This document shows positions 7,246 through 16,137 of a stretch of DNA of 64,000 nucleotides, one piece after another. Positions within the stretch are counted from its first letter, which is position 1, and every line of letters begins with the position of its first letter. The stretch is taken from positions 60,206-124,205 of the forward strand of contig NZ_JBJYKD010000006.1 of the NCBI RefSeq assembly GCF_049310025.1, read 5' to 3'. Both the position numbers and the translations under genes were made by a program. Source of the stretch: JBJYKD01 sp049310025. Its GTDB lineage: Bacteria > Bacillota > Thermosediminibacteria > Thermosediminibacterales > Tepidanaerobacteraceae. The notes beneath the pieces were generated by a model, which was not told where the DNA came from, did no database searches, and saw nothing but the letters and a program-made list of their open reading frames with translations.

Positions 7246-7989
7246 TTGATTAAAAAAGTATTTGCAGCTGCTTTAATGCTGTGGTTTTTACCGCGGCAGG
7301 TTTTTGCCATGCACATAACGGAGGGGTTTTTACCATTAAAGTGGGCCATTGTCTGGGATTTACTGGCACTCCCGTTTATTATACTCGGTTTAATCTCCAT
7401 AAGAAAGTTGGTAAATAAAAACCCTAAATTGAAAATGCTCCTGGGTTTTGCCGGGGCTTTCGCCTTTGTGCTATCTGCACTTAAGCTCCCATCGGTGACG
7501 GGCAGCTGTTCCCACCCGACCGGAGTGGGCCTGGGAGCCATCCTGTTCGGGCCGTGGGCCATGAGCGTGCTGGGAAGTATTATTCTTCTCTTCCAGGCAT
7601 TACTTTTAGCCCATGGCGGTATAACAACTCTTGGAGCAAACATTTTTTCCATGGCGGTGGTGGGGCCTTTTGTATCATATATAGTCTACCGGAGCATAAA
7701 AAAGATGGGCCGGTCTGGACGGCTTTCGGTTTTCCTGGCAGCCGCTCTGGGAGATTTATTTACTTATGTGACCACATCTTTCCAGCTGGCTCTGGCATTT
7801 CCGGCCGATACCGGCGGATTTGCCGTATCCTTTATGAAGTTTATGGCAATATTTGCGGTTACCCAGGTGCCCCTGGCCATAAGTGAAGGGCTTTTGACCG
7901 TGATGGTGATAAACCTGCTGTCTGCGTATAACGAGGATATGCTTACCGGACTTTCGGTGATTTCAGGGGAGGGTCGTTATGAAGAGTAA
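7246..7989 (+). CDS. cbiM: Cobalt transport protein CbiM (S component of the cobalt ECF transporter)
   Basis: A 247-residue membrane protein. After a cleavable N-terminal hydrophobic stretch comes MHITEGFLP, the invariant CbiM motif whose N-terminal Met and His coordinate the metal ion in the mature protein. About six to seven membrane helices follow, with the conserved GSCSHPTGVGLGAILFGPW block. The TTG at 7246 has a GGGAGGT site seven bases upstream and gives a normal signal peptide; the ATG at 7213 lies before that site and is unlikely. First gene after the riboswitch, overlapping cbiN by 11 bases. With CbiN, CbiQ and CbiO it imports Co2+ for corrin synthesis. Confidence 0.95.
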   Translation: MIKKVFAAALMLWFLPRQVFAMHITEGFLPLKWAIVWDLLALPFIILGLISIRKLVNKNPKLKMLLGFAGAFAFVLSALKLPSVTGSCSHPTGVGLGAILFGPWAMSVLGSIILLFQALLLAHGGITTLGANIFSMAVVGPFVSYIVYRSIKKMGRSGRLSVFLAAALGDLFTYVTTSFQLALAFPADTGGFAVSFMKFMAIFAVTQVPLAISEGLLTVMVINLLSAYNEDMLTGLSVISGEGRYEE

Positions 7990-8272
7990 AGACCTTTTAC
8001 TAAAAAATTTATTTCTTGCTCTGCTTGTAATACTACTTGCAGTCTTTCCGCTGTTTATATTAAAAGGCGCTGAGTTCGGAGGTGCCGATGGCAAGGCGGA
8101 GGAAGTCATCCTTGCGGTAAAATCCGGTTACCAGCCGTGGTTTAAACCACTATGGGAGCCTCCCAGCGGCGAGATAGAAAGCCTTTTGTTTGCCCTTCAA
8201 GCTGCCATAGGGGCGGGGTTCATAGGTTACTATTTCGGTCAGTTAAAGGCGAGGAAAAATGCTGATAGATAA
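7979..8272 (+). CDS. cbiN: Cobalt transport accessory protein CbiN
   Basis: A 97-residue protein with two membrane helices (about 10-28 and 68-86) joined by an extracytoplasmic loop containing FGGADGKAEEVI and YQPWFKPLWEPPSGEIESL, the typical CbiN loop. CbiN stimulates cobalt loading of CbiM. It overlaps cbiM by 11 and cbiQ by 14 bases, so translation is coupled. Confidence 0.93.
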   Translation: MKSKDLLLKNLFLALLVILLAVFPLFILKGAEFGGADGKAEEVILAVKSGYQPWFKPLWEPPSGEIESLLFALQAAIGAGFIGYYFGQLKARKNADR

Positions 8273-9035
8273 TTTTGCATATAATAACAGACTTAAAAGT
8301 GTGCATCCGGGGGAGAAACTGGCTTTTGCTTTTATCTCCGGGGTGCTCTGCTTTGTTCCCAATATATATGTAAATATGGCGGTTATTTTCATTGTTGCGG
8401 CGGTGCTGGTATTTAAAGCAAAGATTCCGGTCAGGGTTTATTTAAAAATTCTTTTTCCCCCGATATTTTTTCTTTTAATCAGCATTCCGGCCGTAGTGAT
8501 AAATGTATTGCCTGCCGGAAGTGATATGTTGATGGATTTTGCGGTGTTCAACATGAGAATCGGCGTGACATACGGGGGTTTGAAGACGGCGGGGTTGTTG
8601 TTTTTCAGGTCCATAGGCCTCGTTTCCTGCGTGTATTTTCTTGCGCTAACAACACCCGTGCCGGACCTTATGATGGTACTGAAAAGGTTGAAGCTACCGG
8701 TGATTTTTCTGGAGCTCATGCACCTGATGTATAAATATCTGTTCGTTCTTCTGGAAACTGCCGGCAGGATATATGTATCGCAGAATTCCCGGCTGGGATA
8801 CGCATCTTTAAAATCAACTTTTTCTTCTCTAAGCATGCTTTCATCGGCACTCTTCATCAGAGCGTATGACGATGCCGAAAAATTCTATACGGCGCTTGCA
8901 GCAAGATGCTATGACGGGGAGCTTAATGTGCCGGAAAATGATTATCGCATCCGCCCAAAAAATATCCTTTTAATTGCGGCAGCCGAAATGGCACTCTTAT
9001 TGATTGCATTTTTAACCGGAGGTCTTTTTAAATGA
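8259..9035 (+). CDS. cbiQ: Cobalt ECF transporter T component CbiQ
   Basis: A 258-residue polytopic protein with about five to six membrane helices. The cytoplasmic stretch between helices contains the coupling-helix motifs of EcfT-type proteins (AARCYDGEL near the C-terminus and SLSMLSSALFIRAYDDAEKFY), which contact the ATPase. CbiQ is the scaffold linking CbiM to CbiO. It overlaps cbiN by 14 bases and cbiO by four (ATGA). Confidence 0.92.
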   Translation: MLIDNFAYNNRLKSVHPGEKLAFAFISGVLCFVPNIYVNMAVIFIVAAVLVFKAKIPVRVYLKILFPPIFFLLISIPAVVINVLPAGSDMLMDFAVFNMRIGVTYGGLKTAGLLFFRSIGLVSCVYFLALTTPVPDLMMVLKRLKLPVIFLELMHLMYKYLFVLLETAGRIYVSQNSRLGYASLKSTFSSLSMLSSALFIRAYDDAEKFYTALAARCYDGELNVPENDYRIRPKNILLIAAAEMALLLIAFLTGGLFK

Positions 9036-9862
9036 GCAAATACATCCTGGAGATGAAAGATGTGGATTTTGAGTATCCCGGCGGCATCATGGCATTAAAA
9101 GGCGTTTCGATGGCAATAGAAAAGGGAAAGAGGATAGCGGTTCTGGGCCCCAATGGAGCCGGAAAATCCACGCTGTTCCTCCACTTCAACGGGATTTTAA
9201 GGCCTAAGAGGGGCAGGGTGTTTTACAAGGGTGAGGAGATAAGATATACCCGTTCTTTTCTTGCGAAATTGAGAAAAAATGTAGGCATCGTATTTCAAGA
9301 TCCGGATACCCAGCTTTTGGCCGGGAGCGTGTTTCAGGAGGTTTCCTTCGGGCCCGTGAACTTGAATCTCCCATTTTCCGAGGTTAAAAGGAAGGTGGAA
9401 GAGGCATTAAAAGCCACGGAAATTGAGGAGTTAAAAGACAGGCCGGTACACTTTTTAAGCTATGGCCAGAAGAAAAGGGCGACCATTGCCGATGTGCTGT
9501 CCATGGAGCCCGAAGTAATCATATTTGATGAGCCTACAGCCTATCTGGACCCGAAGCATTCGGAGAAACTTATAGAAATAATTGAAAAGTTATATCAAGA
9601 AGGGAAACAGATCATCCTGTCAACCCATGATGTGAACCTGGCTTATTCCTGGGCGGACCGCATATTTGTCATGAAAGACGGTATGGTTATAGACTCGGGA
9701 ACTCCCCTGGAGGTTTTTCAAAATGATGCACTGCTCAAAGCGGCGGATTTAAAAAAACCGTTGCTGCTGGAAATTTCATTGGTTTTAAGGGAAAAGGGTC
9801 TCTTGAGCTGCAGATTGCCGAGAAGCGTCGGCGAATTGAAGGAAGGTTTGCAGACCCGGTGA
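9032..9862 (+). CDS. cbiO: Cobalt ECF transporter ATPase CbiO
   Basis: A 276-residue ABC ATPase: Walker A GPNGAGKST (about 38-46), Q-loop GIVFQDPDTQL, a signature replaced by LSYGQKKRATIAD as usual for CbiO/EcfA, Walker B VIIFDEPTAYLDP and the H-loop STHDVN. It powers cobalt uptake through CbiQ/CbiM and probably acts as a homodimer, as only one ATPase gene is present. It is the last of the four transporter genes; cbiA starts 70 bases later. Confidence 0.95.
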   Translation: MSKYILEMKDVDFEYPGGIMALKGVSMAIEKGKRIAVLGPNGAGKSTLFLHFNGILRPKRGRVFYKGEEIRYTRSFLAKLRKNVGIVFQDPDTQLLAGSVFQEVSFGPVNLNLPFSEVKRKVEEALKATEIEELKDRPVHFLSYGQKKRATIADVLSMEPEVIIFDEPTAYLDPKHSEKLIEIIEKLYQEGKQIILSTHDVNLAYSWADRIFVMKDGMVIDSGTPLEVFQNDALLKAADLKKPLLLEISLVLREKGLLSCRLPRSVGELKEGLQTR

Positions 9863-9932
9863 GCGTAAATTTTGTTGCCCGCCGTAGGGTAGCGGGTCGA
9901 AAAAAGAAATTTTTGCGAAAGGAAGATTTTTT

Positions 9933-11312
9933 GTGGGCAGGGGCATAATGATTGCCGGAACTCACAGCGGCTCGGGTAAAACCACCGTGAGTCTGGGTTT
10001 AATGGGTGTTTTATCGAAAAAGTACAGGGTAATCCCCTTTAAGGTGGGGCCCGATTACATAGATGCGGCCTATCACAGATTTGCTTGCGGCCATTTCTCG
10101 TACAATCTGGACCTTTACATGCTCGGTGAGAAAAGACTTAAAGCCCTGTACAGGGAAAAATCACGCAAAGGGGACATTGCGGTGGTGGAAGGTGTCATGG
10201 GATTTTTTGATGGCCGAGATTCCACCGGTTTCGGGAGCAGTGCCCATGTGGCCAGGTTGCTGGGGCTTCCGGTTTTCATGGTGGTGGATGCTGCCGGCAT
10301 GGCAAAAAGCGCCTCCGCCATGGTTTTGGGTTACAGGGATTTCGACCGCGATGTGAATTTCGCCGGGGTTATACTGAATAAGGTGGGAGGTCAGAAACAC
10401 TATGAACTACTGAAAGAATGCATCGAAAAAGATACGGGAGTTCCCGTCGTCGGGTTCATTCCGAAAGATTTAAACCTGTCCCTGCCCGAACGCCACCTGG
10501 GGCTTGTGCCCGCTTGTGAGATGAAAGGGCTGGAAGAAAAATTTCAAAGGCTGTGCGAACACGTGGAAAAGCACATAGACCTGGATATGATTTTAAAAGC
10601 GGCGGAAAAAGCGGGGCTGGTGAATTTCGATGACCAAAATTACAATCCCGTTGTAAATAAAGGTAAGGTGAAAATCGCCATAGCCATGGATGAGGCTTTC
10701 AATTTCTATTACCGCGCCGGTCTTGAGCTCTTCGAAGAAATGGGAGCGGAACTGGTTCCCTTCAGCCCCTTAAAGGACTCCGGCCTTCCCGAAGGCGTTT
10801 CGGGGCTTTACCTGGGCGGGGGTTTTCCCGAGATGTTTGCCGAAGCTCTGAGCAGGAATCGTTCTATGAAGGAATCCGTAAAAGATGCCGTTGAAGCTGG
10901 CCTTCCCACCTATGCCGAGTGCGGGGGATTCATGTATCTGGCAAAAGGCATCCGGGATTTGGAGAACAGAAGTTACCCCATGGCGGGTGTTTACGATGTG
11001 GAGGCTGTTATGACCAGGGGGCTGAAACACTTCGGGTATGTTGAGGCCGAGCTGATATCGGATAATGTGCTGGCAAGACGGGGAGAGGTTCTGAGAGGGC
11101 ATGAATTTCATCATTCGGAAATGATGGGTTGTTTAAAAAACCCCAGCTACAGTGTCAAAAAGCCGGGGAAGAAGGAAGAGTGGAGGTGCGGTCCGGTCTA
11201 CAAAAATTGCCTTGCCACCTATGTCCACATTGATTTTTTCGCATATCCGCAGCTTGTGGAAAATTTTGTTAAAGCCTGTATTGAATATTCAAACAAGAGG
11301 TGTGGCGGATGA
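9933..11312 (+). CDS. cbiA: Cobyrinic acid a,c-diamide synthase CbiA
   Basis: A 459-residue enzyme with an N-terminal ATP-binding domain (P-loop GTHSGSGKTT) and a C-terminal class I glutaminase domain, in which PTYAECGGFMYL holds the nucleophile Cys and YVHIDFFAYP the late His. It amidates the a and c side chains of cobyrinate using glutamine and ATP, normally after the ring is complete. Here it is placed first among the ring genes, directly after cobalt transport. The GTG at 9933 follows an AAAGGAAG site. It overlaps cbiX by four bases (ATGA). Confidence 0.95.
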   Translation: MGRGIMIAGTHSGSGKTTVSLGLMGVLSKKYRVIPFKVGPDYIDAAYHRFACGHFSYNLDLYMLGEKRLKALYREKSRKGDIAVVEGVMGFFDGRDSTGFGSSAHVARLLGLPVFMVVDAAGMAKSASAMVLGYRDFDRDVNFAGVILNKVGGQKHYELLKECIEKDTGVPVVGFIPKDLNLSLPERHLGLVPACEMKGLEEKFQRLCEHVEKHIDLDMILKAAEKAGLVNFDDQNYNPVVNKGKVKIAIAMDEAFNFYYRAGLELFEEMGAELVPFSPLKDSGLPEGVSGLYLGGGFPEMFAEALSRNRSMKESVKDAVEAGLPTYAECGGFMYLAKGIRDLENRSYPMAGVYDVEAVMTRGLKHFGYVEAELISDNVLARRGEVLRGHEFHHSEMMGCLKNPSYSVKKPGKKEEWRCGPVYKNCLATYVHIDFFAYPQLVENFVKACIEYSNKRCGG

Positions 11313-11683
11313 AAAGAGCTTTATTGGTGCTGGCTCATGGCAGCAAAGCAGAAGGAACTCAAGACGTGATATTTAAAGTGAGGGAAAGGATTAAGTTTAA
11401 AAATATATACGACGATGTAAGGGTGGCTTTTCTACAATTTAACAGGCCCGGTATAAAAGAAGCGATAGAAGGATTATATAAAGATGGAATTAAGGATATC
11501 GTGACCGTGCCGATGTTTTTGTTTGAGGGGAATCATATAATTCACGATATACCACAAGAGCTTAAAAAGGCGAAAGAGGCTCACCCGGATTTCAGGATTT
11601 CGCTGGCAAAGCCCATAGGTTATGATGAAAGAATCGTCGACATCATCACGGAAAGGGCGGAGGGCGAGCAGTGGGAGATTTAG
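11309..11683 (+). CDS. cbiX: Sirohydrochlorin cobaltochelatase, short CbiX form
   Basis: A 124-residue single-domain chelatase. LAHGSKAEG places a catalytic His at residue 10, and the second metal-binding site EGNHIIHDIP has His 76 and 79. The half-size form forms a homodimer in archaea and many anaerobes. It inserts Co2+ into sirohydrochlorin, committing it to the cobalt-early pathway. The ATG at 11309 overlaps the cbiA stop; an upstream GTG lies within the ribosome site. It overlaps the next gene by 13 bases. Confidence 0.9.
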   Translation: MKRALLVLAHGSKAEGTQDVIFKVRERIKFKNIYDDVRVAFLQFNRPGIKEAIEGLYKDGIKDIVTVPMFLFEGNHIIHDIPQELKKAKEAHPDFRISLAKPIGYDERIVDIITERAEGEQWEI

Positions 11684-12303
11684 AGTATATCAAAGACCCC
11701 CGAGTGATAGAAAAAAAGAGTTTTGAAATAATCGAAAGTTGCATTGACAGGGCGAATTTTGATGATAAGGAATTGGCCGTTGTCAAAAGGGTAATTCACG
11801 CCACCGCAGATTTTGAGTACGCACGAATTCTTAAGTTTTCTAAAGAGGCGGTAGATGAGGGGCTTAACGCCCTTAGAAAAGGGTGCAGGATAATCACCGA
11901 TACCCGGATGACTGAAGCGGGGATAAACAAAAGGGCACTGAAAGCTGCAGGCTGTGAGGTGGGATGTTATATAGACCACCCGGATGCGGCCAGGATTTCC
12001 CGGGAACTTGGAATTACAAGGGCCATGGCTTCCATAATAATGGCCGCAGGGAATAAAGATAACAGGATATTTGCGATTGGCAATGCACCGACGGCGCTTT
12101 TTAAGCTGGTGGAACTCGTAAAAAAGGGGACTTTAAGCCCGGCTTTGGTTATAGGTGTTCCGGTGGGCTTTGTAGGCGCCGGCGAGTCTAAAGATGCCCT
12201 ATCGAACCTGGATGTTCCGCACATAATAACATGCGGCAGGAAGGGCGGCAGCACCGTGGCGGCGGCTGTTGTAAATGCGCTTTTATATATGCTGGGAGAA
12301 TAA
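11671..12303 (+). CDS. cbiC: Cobalt-precorrin-8 methylmutase CbiC
   Basis: A 210-residue enzyme with the family landmarks VKRVIHATADFEYA (catalytic His), CRIITDTRM and IGVPVGFVGAGESK. It moves the C-11 methyl group to C-12, giving cobyrinic acid. It starts at GTG inside the end of cbiX, showing tight translational coupling. Length and motif order are normal. Confidence 0.95.
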   Translation: MGDLEYIKDPRVIEKKSFEIIESCIDRANFDDKELAVVKRVIHATADFEYARILKFSKEAVDEGLNALRKGCRIITDTRMTEAGINKRALKAAGCEVGCYIDHPDAARISRELGITRAMASIIMAAGNKDNRIFAIGNAPTALFKLVELVKKGTLSPALVIGVPVGFVGAGESKDALSNLDVPHIITCGRKGGSTVAAAVVNALLYMLGE

Positions 12304-12320
12304 AAGGTCGGGTGAAAGCC

Positions 12321-13409
12321 ATGGAAATGTATATAGTCAAAGAAGGAAAAAAGCTGCGCTGTGGATATACCACCGGGTCATGTGCCGCAGCCGCTTCAAA
12401 GGCAGCCGTATTTGGACTTTTTTACGGAACCTTCCCCCGGATTGTGGACATTGATACGCCAAAAGGGTTACCGCTGCGACTTAAAATAGAGCGCTGGGAA
12501 AAGGGTGACGGGTGGGTGAAATGCGGCATAAAAAAGGACGGCGGAGACGACCCCGATGTAACCAGCGGCCTCATTGTTTATTCGAAGGCTGAAAAAATGA
12601 CGGGCAGTGATATAGCAGTAACCGCAGGCGAAGGCATCGGAACAGTCACCAGACCCGGGCTCAGGGTTAAGCCCGGCGAACCTGCTATAAACCCTGTGCC
12701 TATGGCCATGATAAAAAATGAAGTAAAAAAGGTGCTGCCCGAAGGTTGCGGGGTTAAGATCACCCTCAGCATACCCGGAGGCGAAGACATCGCCAGAAAA
12801 ACCTTTAACCCAAAGTTGGGTATCACGGGAGGGCTTTCCATTATTGGCACTACCGGTATAGTGGAGCCCATGTCTGCTGAAGCCCTGAAGGAAACTCTGG
12901 CCCTCGAACTCTCGATGCTTTCGTCTCAAGGCCGGAGTGAAGTGGTGCTCACCCCCGGCAATTACGGCAAAAATTTCGCCGTAAAAAGCGGTGTGGATGA
13001 AAGGTTAATCGTACGTTACGGCAATTTCCTGGGCTTCGTGCTGGAAAAGGCGTTGGAATACGGATTTAAAGATGTGTACCTCATAGGAGATATAGGCAAG
13101 CTTGTAAAGGTTGCGGCAGGGATATTTAACACCGCCGGTCGGGTGGCCGACGCTCGGGCGGAAATAATGGCGGCCTATGCGGCGTATTTCGGTTCGGGAA
13201 AAGAGGTGGCGGCCGAAATATTAAATTCCGGTACTACTGAAGAAGCGCTGGACATCGTGGAGAAGGCGGGCATCGACACAGGAGAGTTTGCCCGGTTTAT
13301 AGCCGGGAGGATCGTTGATAAATGCAGGTGGTACACCGGTGATAGATTGAATGTAAAGGTCAGACTTTTTTCGCTAAAAAGAGGCCTTTTAGCCGGTGCA
13401 GGGGATTAA
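12321..13409 (+). CDS. cbiD: Cobalt-precorrin-5B C1-methyltransferase CbiD
   Basis: A 362-residue protein with the CbiD signature LRCGYTTGSCAAAASKAA at the N-terminus and later GDDPDVTSG and LVKVAAGIFNTA. It methylates C-1 in the anaerobic pathway. The ATG at 12321 gives a normal family length; an in-frame ATG at 12231, inside cbiC, would add 30 unrelated residues and is rejected. It lies 17 bases after cbiC. Confidence 0.94.
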   Translation: MEMYIVKEGKKLRCGYTTGSCAAAASKAAVFGLFYGTFPRIVDIDTPKGLPLRLKIERWEKGDGWVKCGIKKDGGDDPDVTSGLIVYSKAEKMTGSDIAVTAGEGIGTVTRPGLRVKPGEPAINPVPMAMIKNEVKKVLPEGCGVKITLSIPGGEDIARKTFNPKLGITGGLSIIGTTGIVEPMSAEALKETLALELSMLSSQGRSEVVLTPGNYGKNFAVKSGVDERLIVRYGNFLGFVLEKALEYGFKDVYLIGDIGKLVKVAAGIFNTAGRVADARAEIMAAYAAYFGSGKEVAAEILNSGTTEEALDIVEKAGIDTGEFARFIAGRIVDKCRWYTGDRLNVKVRLFSLKRGLLAGAGD

Positions 13410-13438
13410 ATTCACCGCTTAGACGGGGGGGATGACAG

Positions 13439-14077
13439 TTGGTGACCGTTGTGGGGATGGGTCCCGGGGCTCCCGAATACATAACCCCGGCGGCTCTTCA
13501 GAGGATAGGAAAAGCCGATGTACTGGTGGGAGGAAAAAGGCATCTTGAGCTTTTTACGGGTTTAGACTGTGAGAAAAAAGTTCTGGGAGCCGGAACGGAC
13601 TTTAAAGAAATTTTGAATAGAAAAGGAAATGTAGTGGTGCTGGCTTCCGGGGAGCCGGGCCTTTACGGCATACTGGACCTGGTCTTAAGGTGCGTGGAAA
13701 GGGAGAAGGTGGAAGTTATCCCTGGGATAAGTTCGGTCCAGTATTTTCTGGCAAAGCTCAAGATACCTATGAAGGATCTGGCGGTGGTAAGTCTGCACGG
13801 GAGAAAGCAGGATCTTTTGTCAAAGATGAAGGAACATGCCACCGTCGTCGTTCTCACCGATGAAAGGCACACTCCGGGGTATATAGCCGGTATCTTGAAA
13901 CAGAACGGCATTTTAAACAGGACAATATATGTGGGGCAGAACCTTTCTTATGAAGATGAAACTATAGAAGAGTATACCGTTGAAGAGCTGGCGAAAAGCC
14001 AGAAGGAATTTGCCATGAATGTGGTGGTGGTAACATGTGGGAATCTGCCTTCGGCATCCCCGATAATCTTTTCATGA
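13439..14077 (+). CDS. cbiE: Cobalt-precorrin-7 C5-methyltransferase CbiE
   Basis: A 212-residue tetrapyrrole methylase fold protein: the SAM-binding GMGPGAPEYITPAA at the N-terminus and the ASGEPGLYG and IPGISSVQYF motifs. It methylates C-5, and with CbiT (C-15 methylation and decarboxylation) performs what CobL does in one chain elsewhere. The start may be TTG 13439 or the adjacent GTG 13442; both follow a GGGGGG site. It overlaps cbiT by 43 bases. Confidence 0.93.
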   Translation: MVTVVGMGPGAPEYITPAALQRIGKADVLVGGKRHLELFTGLDCEKKVLGAGTDFKEILNRKGNVVVLASGEPGLYGILDLVLRCVEREKVEVIPGISSVQYFLAKLKIPMKDLAVVSLHGRKQDLLSKMKEHATVVVLTDERHTPGYIAGILKQNGILNRTIYVGQNLSYEDETIEEYTVEELAKSQKEFAMNVVVVTCGNLPSASPIIFS

Positions 14078-14613
14078 GGGGGGATGTCCCTATGACAAAG
14101 GAGGAAATAAGAGCCATCTCCCTTTCAAAGATGAGGCTGAAAAGGGACAGCACAGTGTGGGATATCGGTGCGGGGACCGGAGCGGTTTCGATAGAGGCTG
14201 CTCTTTACTGCAACAAAGGCCGGGTCTATGCGGTGGAGAAAAAACAAGAGGCCAGGGAATTGATAAGGCAAAATGCCGGTGCCTTCGGGGTGGGCAATTT
14301 AATCATCGTACCCGGCGAGGCTGCCGAGGTGATTCTTGAGCTGCCTGAGCCCGACAGGGTCTTCATCGGAGGCACCGGAGACATGATGGAGGACATTTTT
14401 GAAATTGTTACGGAAAGAATTTCGAAGGGCGGTATCATTGTCGTAAACAGCATCACCCTGGAAACCGCATATTTCGCCCAAAAGTTTTTGGCCTGCCGCG
14501 GATTTGAGGTAGAAACAATATTGGTCAGTATAGCCGCATCAAAAAAGGCGGGCGGCAAGACCATGATGTTAGCCCGCAATCCAGTTTATATCATAACTGC
14601 GGTCAAAGTTTAA
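14035..14613 (+). CDS. cbiT: Cobalt-precorrin-6B C15-methyltransferase (decarboxylating) CbiT
   Basis: A 192-residue class I methyltransferase. GIPDNLFMRGDVPMTKEEIR is the CbiT opening, and VWDIGAGTGAVSIEAA is SAM motif I. It methylates C-15 with loss of the C-12 acetate carboxyl. The ATG lies 43 bases inside cbiE, so the two subunits are coupled. Length is normal. Confidence 0.94.
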   Translation: MWESAFGIPDNLFMRGDVPMTKEEIRAISLSKMRLKRDSTVWDIGAGTGAVSIEAALYCNKGRVYAVEKKQEARELIRQNAGAFGVGNLIIVPGEAAEVILELPEPDRVFIGGTGDMMEDIFEIVTERISKGGIIVVNSITLETAYFAQKFLACRGFEVETILVSIAASKKAGGKTMMLARNPVYIITAVKV

Positions 14614-14659
14614 TACAAAAATTAGCATGGTGTTCAGTTTGAATTGGGGGAGGTACGGT

Positions 14660-15346
14660 TTGATATCTAAAACTGGAAAATTCTATGGAATAGGAGTCGG
14701 CCCGGGGGACCCGGAGCTCATTACACTTAAGGCGATAAGGATTCTGGAACAGGTGGATGCCGTAATCGCTCCTCGCGGAAAGGGCGAAAGTATCGCCCTC
14801 AAAATCGCAAAACCCTATATCAGAGGAGAAGTGTTTAAACTGGAGTTTCCAATGATCTATGAAAAGGAAGCCCTTGAACCGGTATGGGACGAAAATGTTA
14901 AAAAGATAAAAGAACTGCTTTACGGGGGCAAAGATGTGGCTTTTATAACCCTGGGCGACCCCATGATTTACAGCAGCTATATATATATTTTAAAAAGGCT
15001 CAAGGATTTTGAAGTTGCGACGATTCCGGGCATAACCTCCTTTTCGGCGGCGGCAGCCAGGCTCAATTTGCCCATAGCCGAAGGGAAAGAGCCCTTTGCG
15101 GTGGTGCCGGCAGGAGATCTCCAGATTGTGGAACGCGCCCTTTCCGATTTTGACAATGTGGTCTTGATGAAGGTATCCCGGAATTACGTTCAAATAGCCG
15201 ATTTGCTGCAGGAAAAAGGATTTACGGCGGGGCTTATCATAAGGTGCGGACACCAGGAGGAAGAGGTAACCTTTGATCTTGAAAAATACAGGGGCGGAAA
15301 AATCGATTATCTTTCTCTGATCATCGGGAAGAAGGTGGGCTCGTGA
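14660..15346 (+). CDS. cbiL: Cobalt-precorrin-2 C20-methyltransferase CbiL
   Basis: A 228-residue tetrapyrrole methylase: FYGIGVGPGDPELIT at the N-terminus, TLGDPMIYSSY in the middle and TIPGITSFSAAAARL. It methylates C-20, the first step after cobalt insertion. The TTG at 14660 sits five bases after a GGGGGAGGT site; an in-frame ATG at 14627 lies upstream of that site and is less likely. Its end overlaps the cbiF start by four bases (GTGA). Confidence 0.94.
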   Translation: MISKTGKFYGIGVGPGDPELITLKAIRILEQVDAVIAPRGKGESIALKIAKPYIRGEVFKLEFPMIYEKEALEPVWDENVKKIKELLYGGKDVAFITLGDPMIYSSYIYILKRLKDFEVATIPGITSFSAAAARLNLPIAEGKEPFAVVPAGDLQIVERALSDFDNVVLMKVSRNYVQIADLLQEKGFTAGLIIRCGHQEEEVTFDLEKYRGGKIDYLSLIIGKKVGS

Positions 15347-16095
15347 TTTATTTTATCGGTGCCGGTCCCGGAGATCCGGAACTCATTACTGTAAAAGGCA
15401 TGAAACTCATCAAAAGCTGTAAGGTGATAATTTACGCCGGATCCTTAGTAAATCCCGAAGTAATTAAGTATGCAAAGAAGGATGCGGTGATATACGACAG
15501 CTCCGGGATGGACCTGGAGGCCATAATAAATGTCATAAAAAAGGCCCATGAAGAAGGGCTGGATGTGGCAAGGATTCATACCGGAGATCCTTCTATCTAC
15601 GGGGCCATAAGGGAGCAGATGGAAAGACTTAAGAATCTCGGCATACCCTACGAAGTGGTCCCGGGAGTAAGCTCCTTTACCGCCGCCGCAGCGGTGTTGA
15701 AAAGGGAGCTGACGGTGCCGGAGATAAGCCAGACCGTCATAATAACCAGGGCGGCGGGCAAAACGCCCGTTCCAGAAAGGGAAAATATAAAGTCACTTGC
15801 ACAACACAGGGCCACTATGGCCGTGTTTTTGAGCGTGGATAAAATAGAAAAAATCGCGGCAGATCTAAAAGAATCGTATGGTGAGGATACCCCGGCGGCG
15901 GTGGTGTATAAGGCCACCTGGGAAGACCAGGAGGTTATAACAGCCCCTTTGGCCGATATAGCTAAAAAGGTTAGAGAACGTAAAATAAGCAAGACTGCCG
16001 TCATCCTTGTGGGGGATTTTTTGGGCGACCGGTTTGAATTTTCGAAGCTGTATGATTCAACCTTCACCCACGGTTTCAGGGCGGGCGGTGTGTGA
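15343..16095 (+). CDS. cbiF: Cobalt-precorrin-4 C11-methyltransferase CbiF
   Basis: A 250-residue tetrapyrrole methylase with IYFIGAGPGDPELIT, ARIHTGDPSIYGAIREQM and VVPGVSSFTAAAA, the last two being diagnostic for CbiF/CobM. It methylates C-11. GTG start overlapping the cbiL stop. The C-terminus has the expected FSKLYDSTFTHGFR ending. Confidence 0.95.
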   Translation: MIYFIGAGPGDPELITVKGMKLIKSCKVIIYAGSLVNPEVIKYAKKDAVIYDSSGMDLEAIINVIKKAHEEGLDVARIHTGDPSIYGAIREQMERLKNLGIPYEVVPGVSSFTAAAAVLKRELTVPEISQTVIITRAAGKTPVPERENIKSLAQHRATMAVFLSVDKIEKIAADLKESYGEDTPAAVVYKATWEDQEVITAPLADIAKKVRERKISKTAVILVGDFLGDRFEFSKLYDSTFTHGFRAGGV

Positions 16096-16137
16096 AAGAT
16101 TGGATAGAGGTTGTAAAGTTTTAAGGAGGAACTGAAT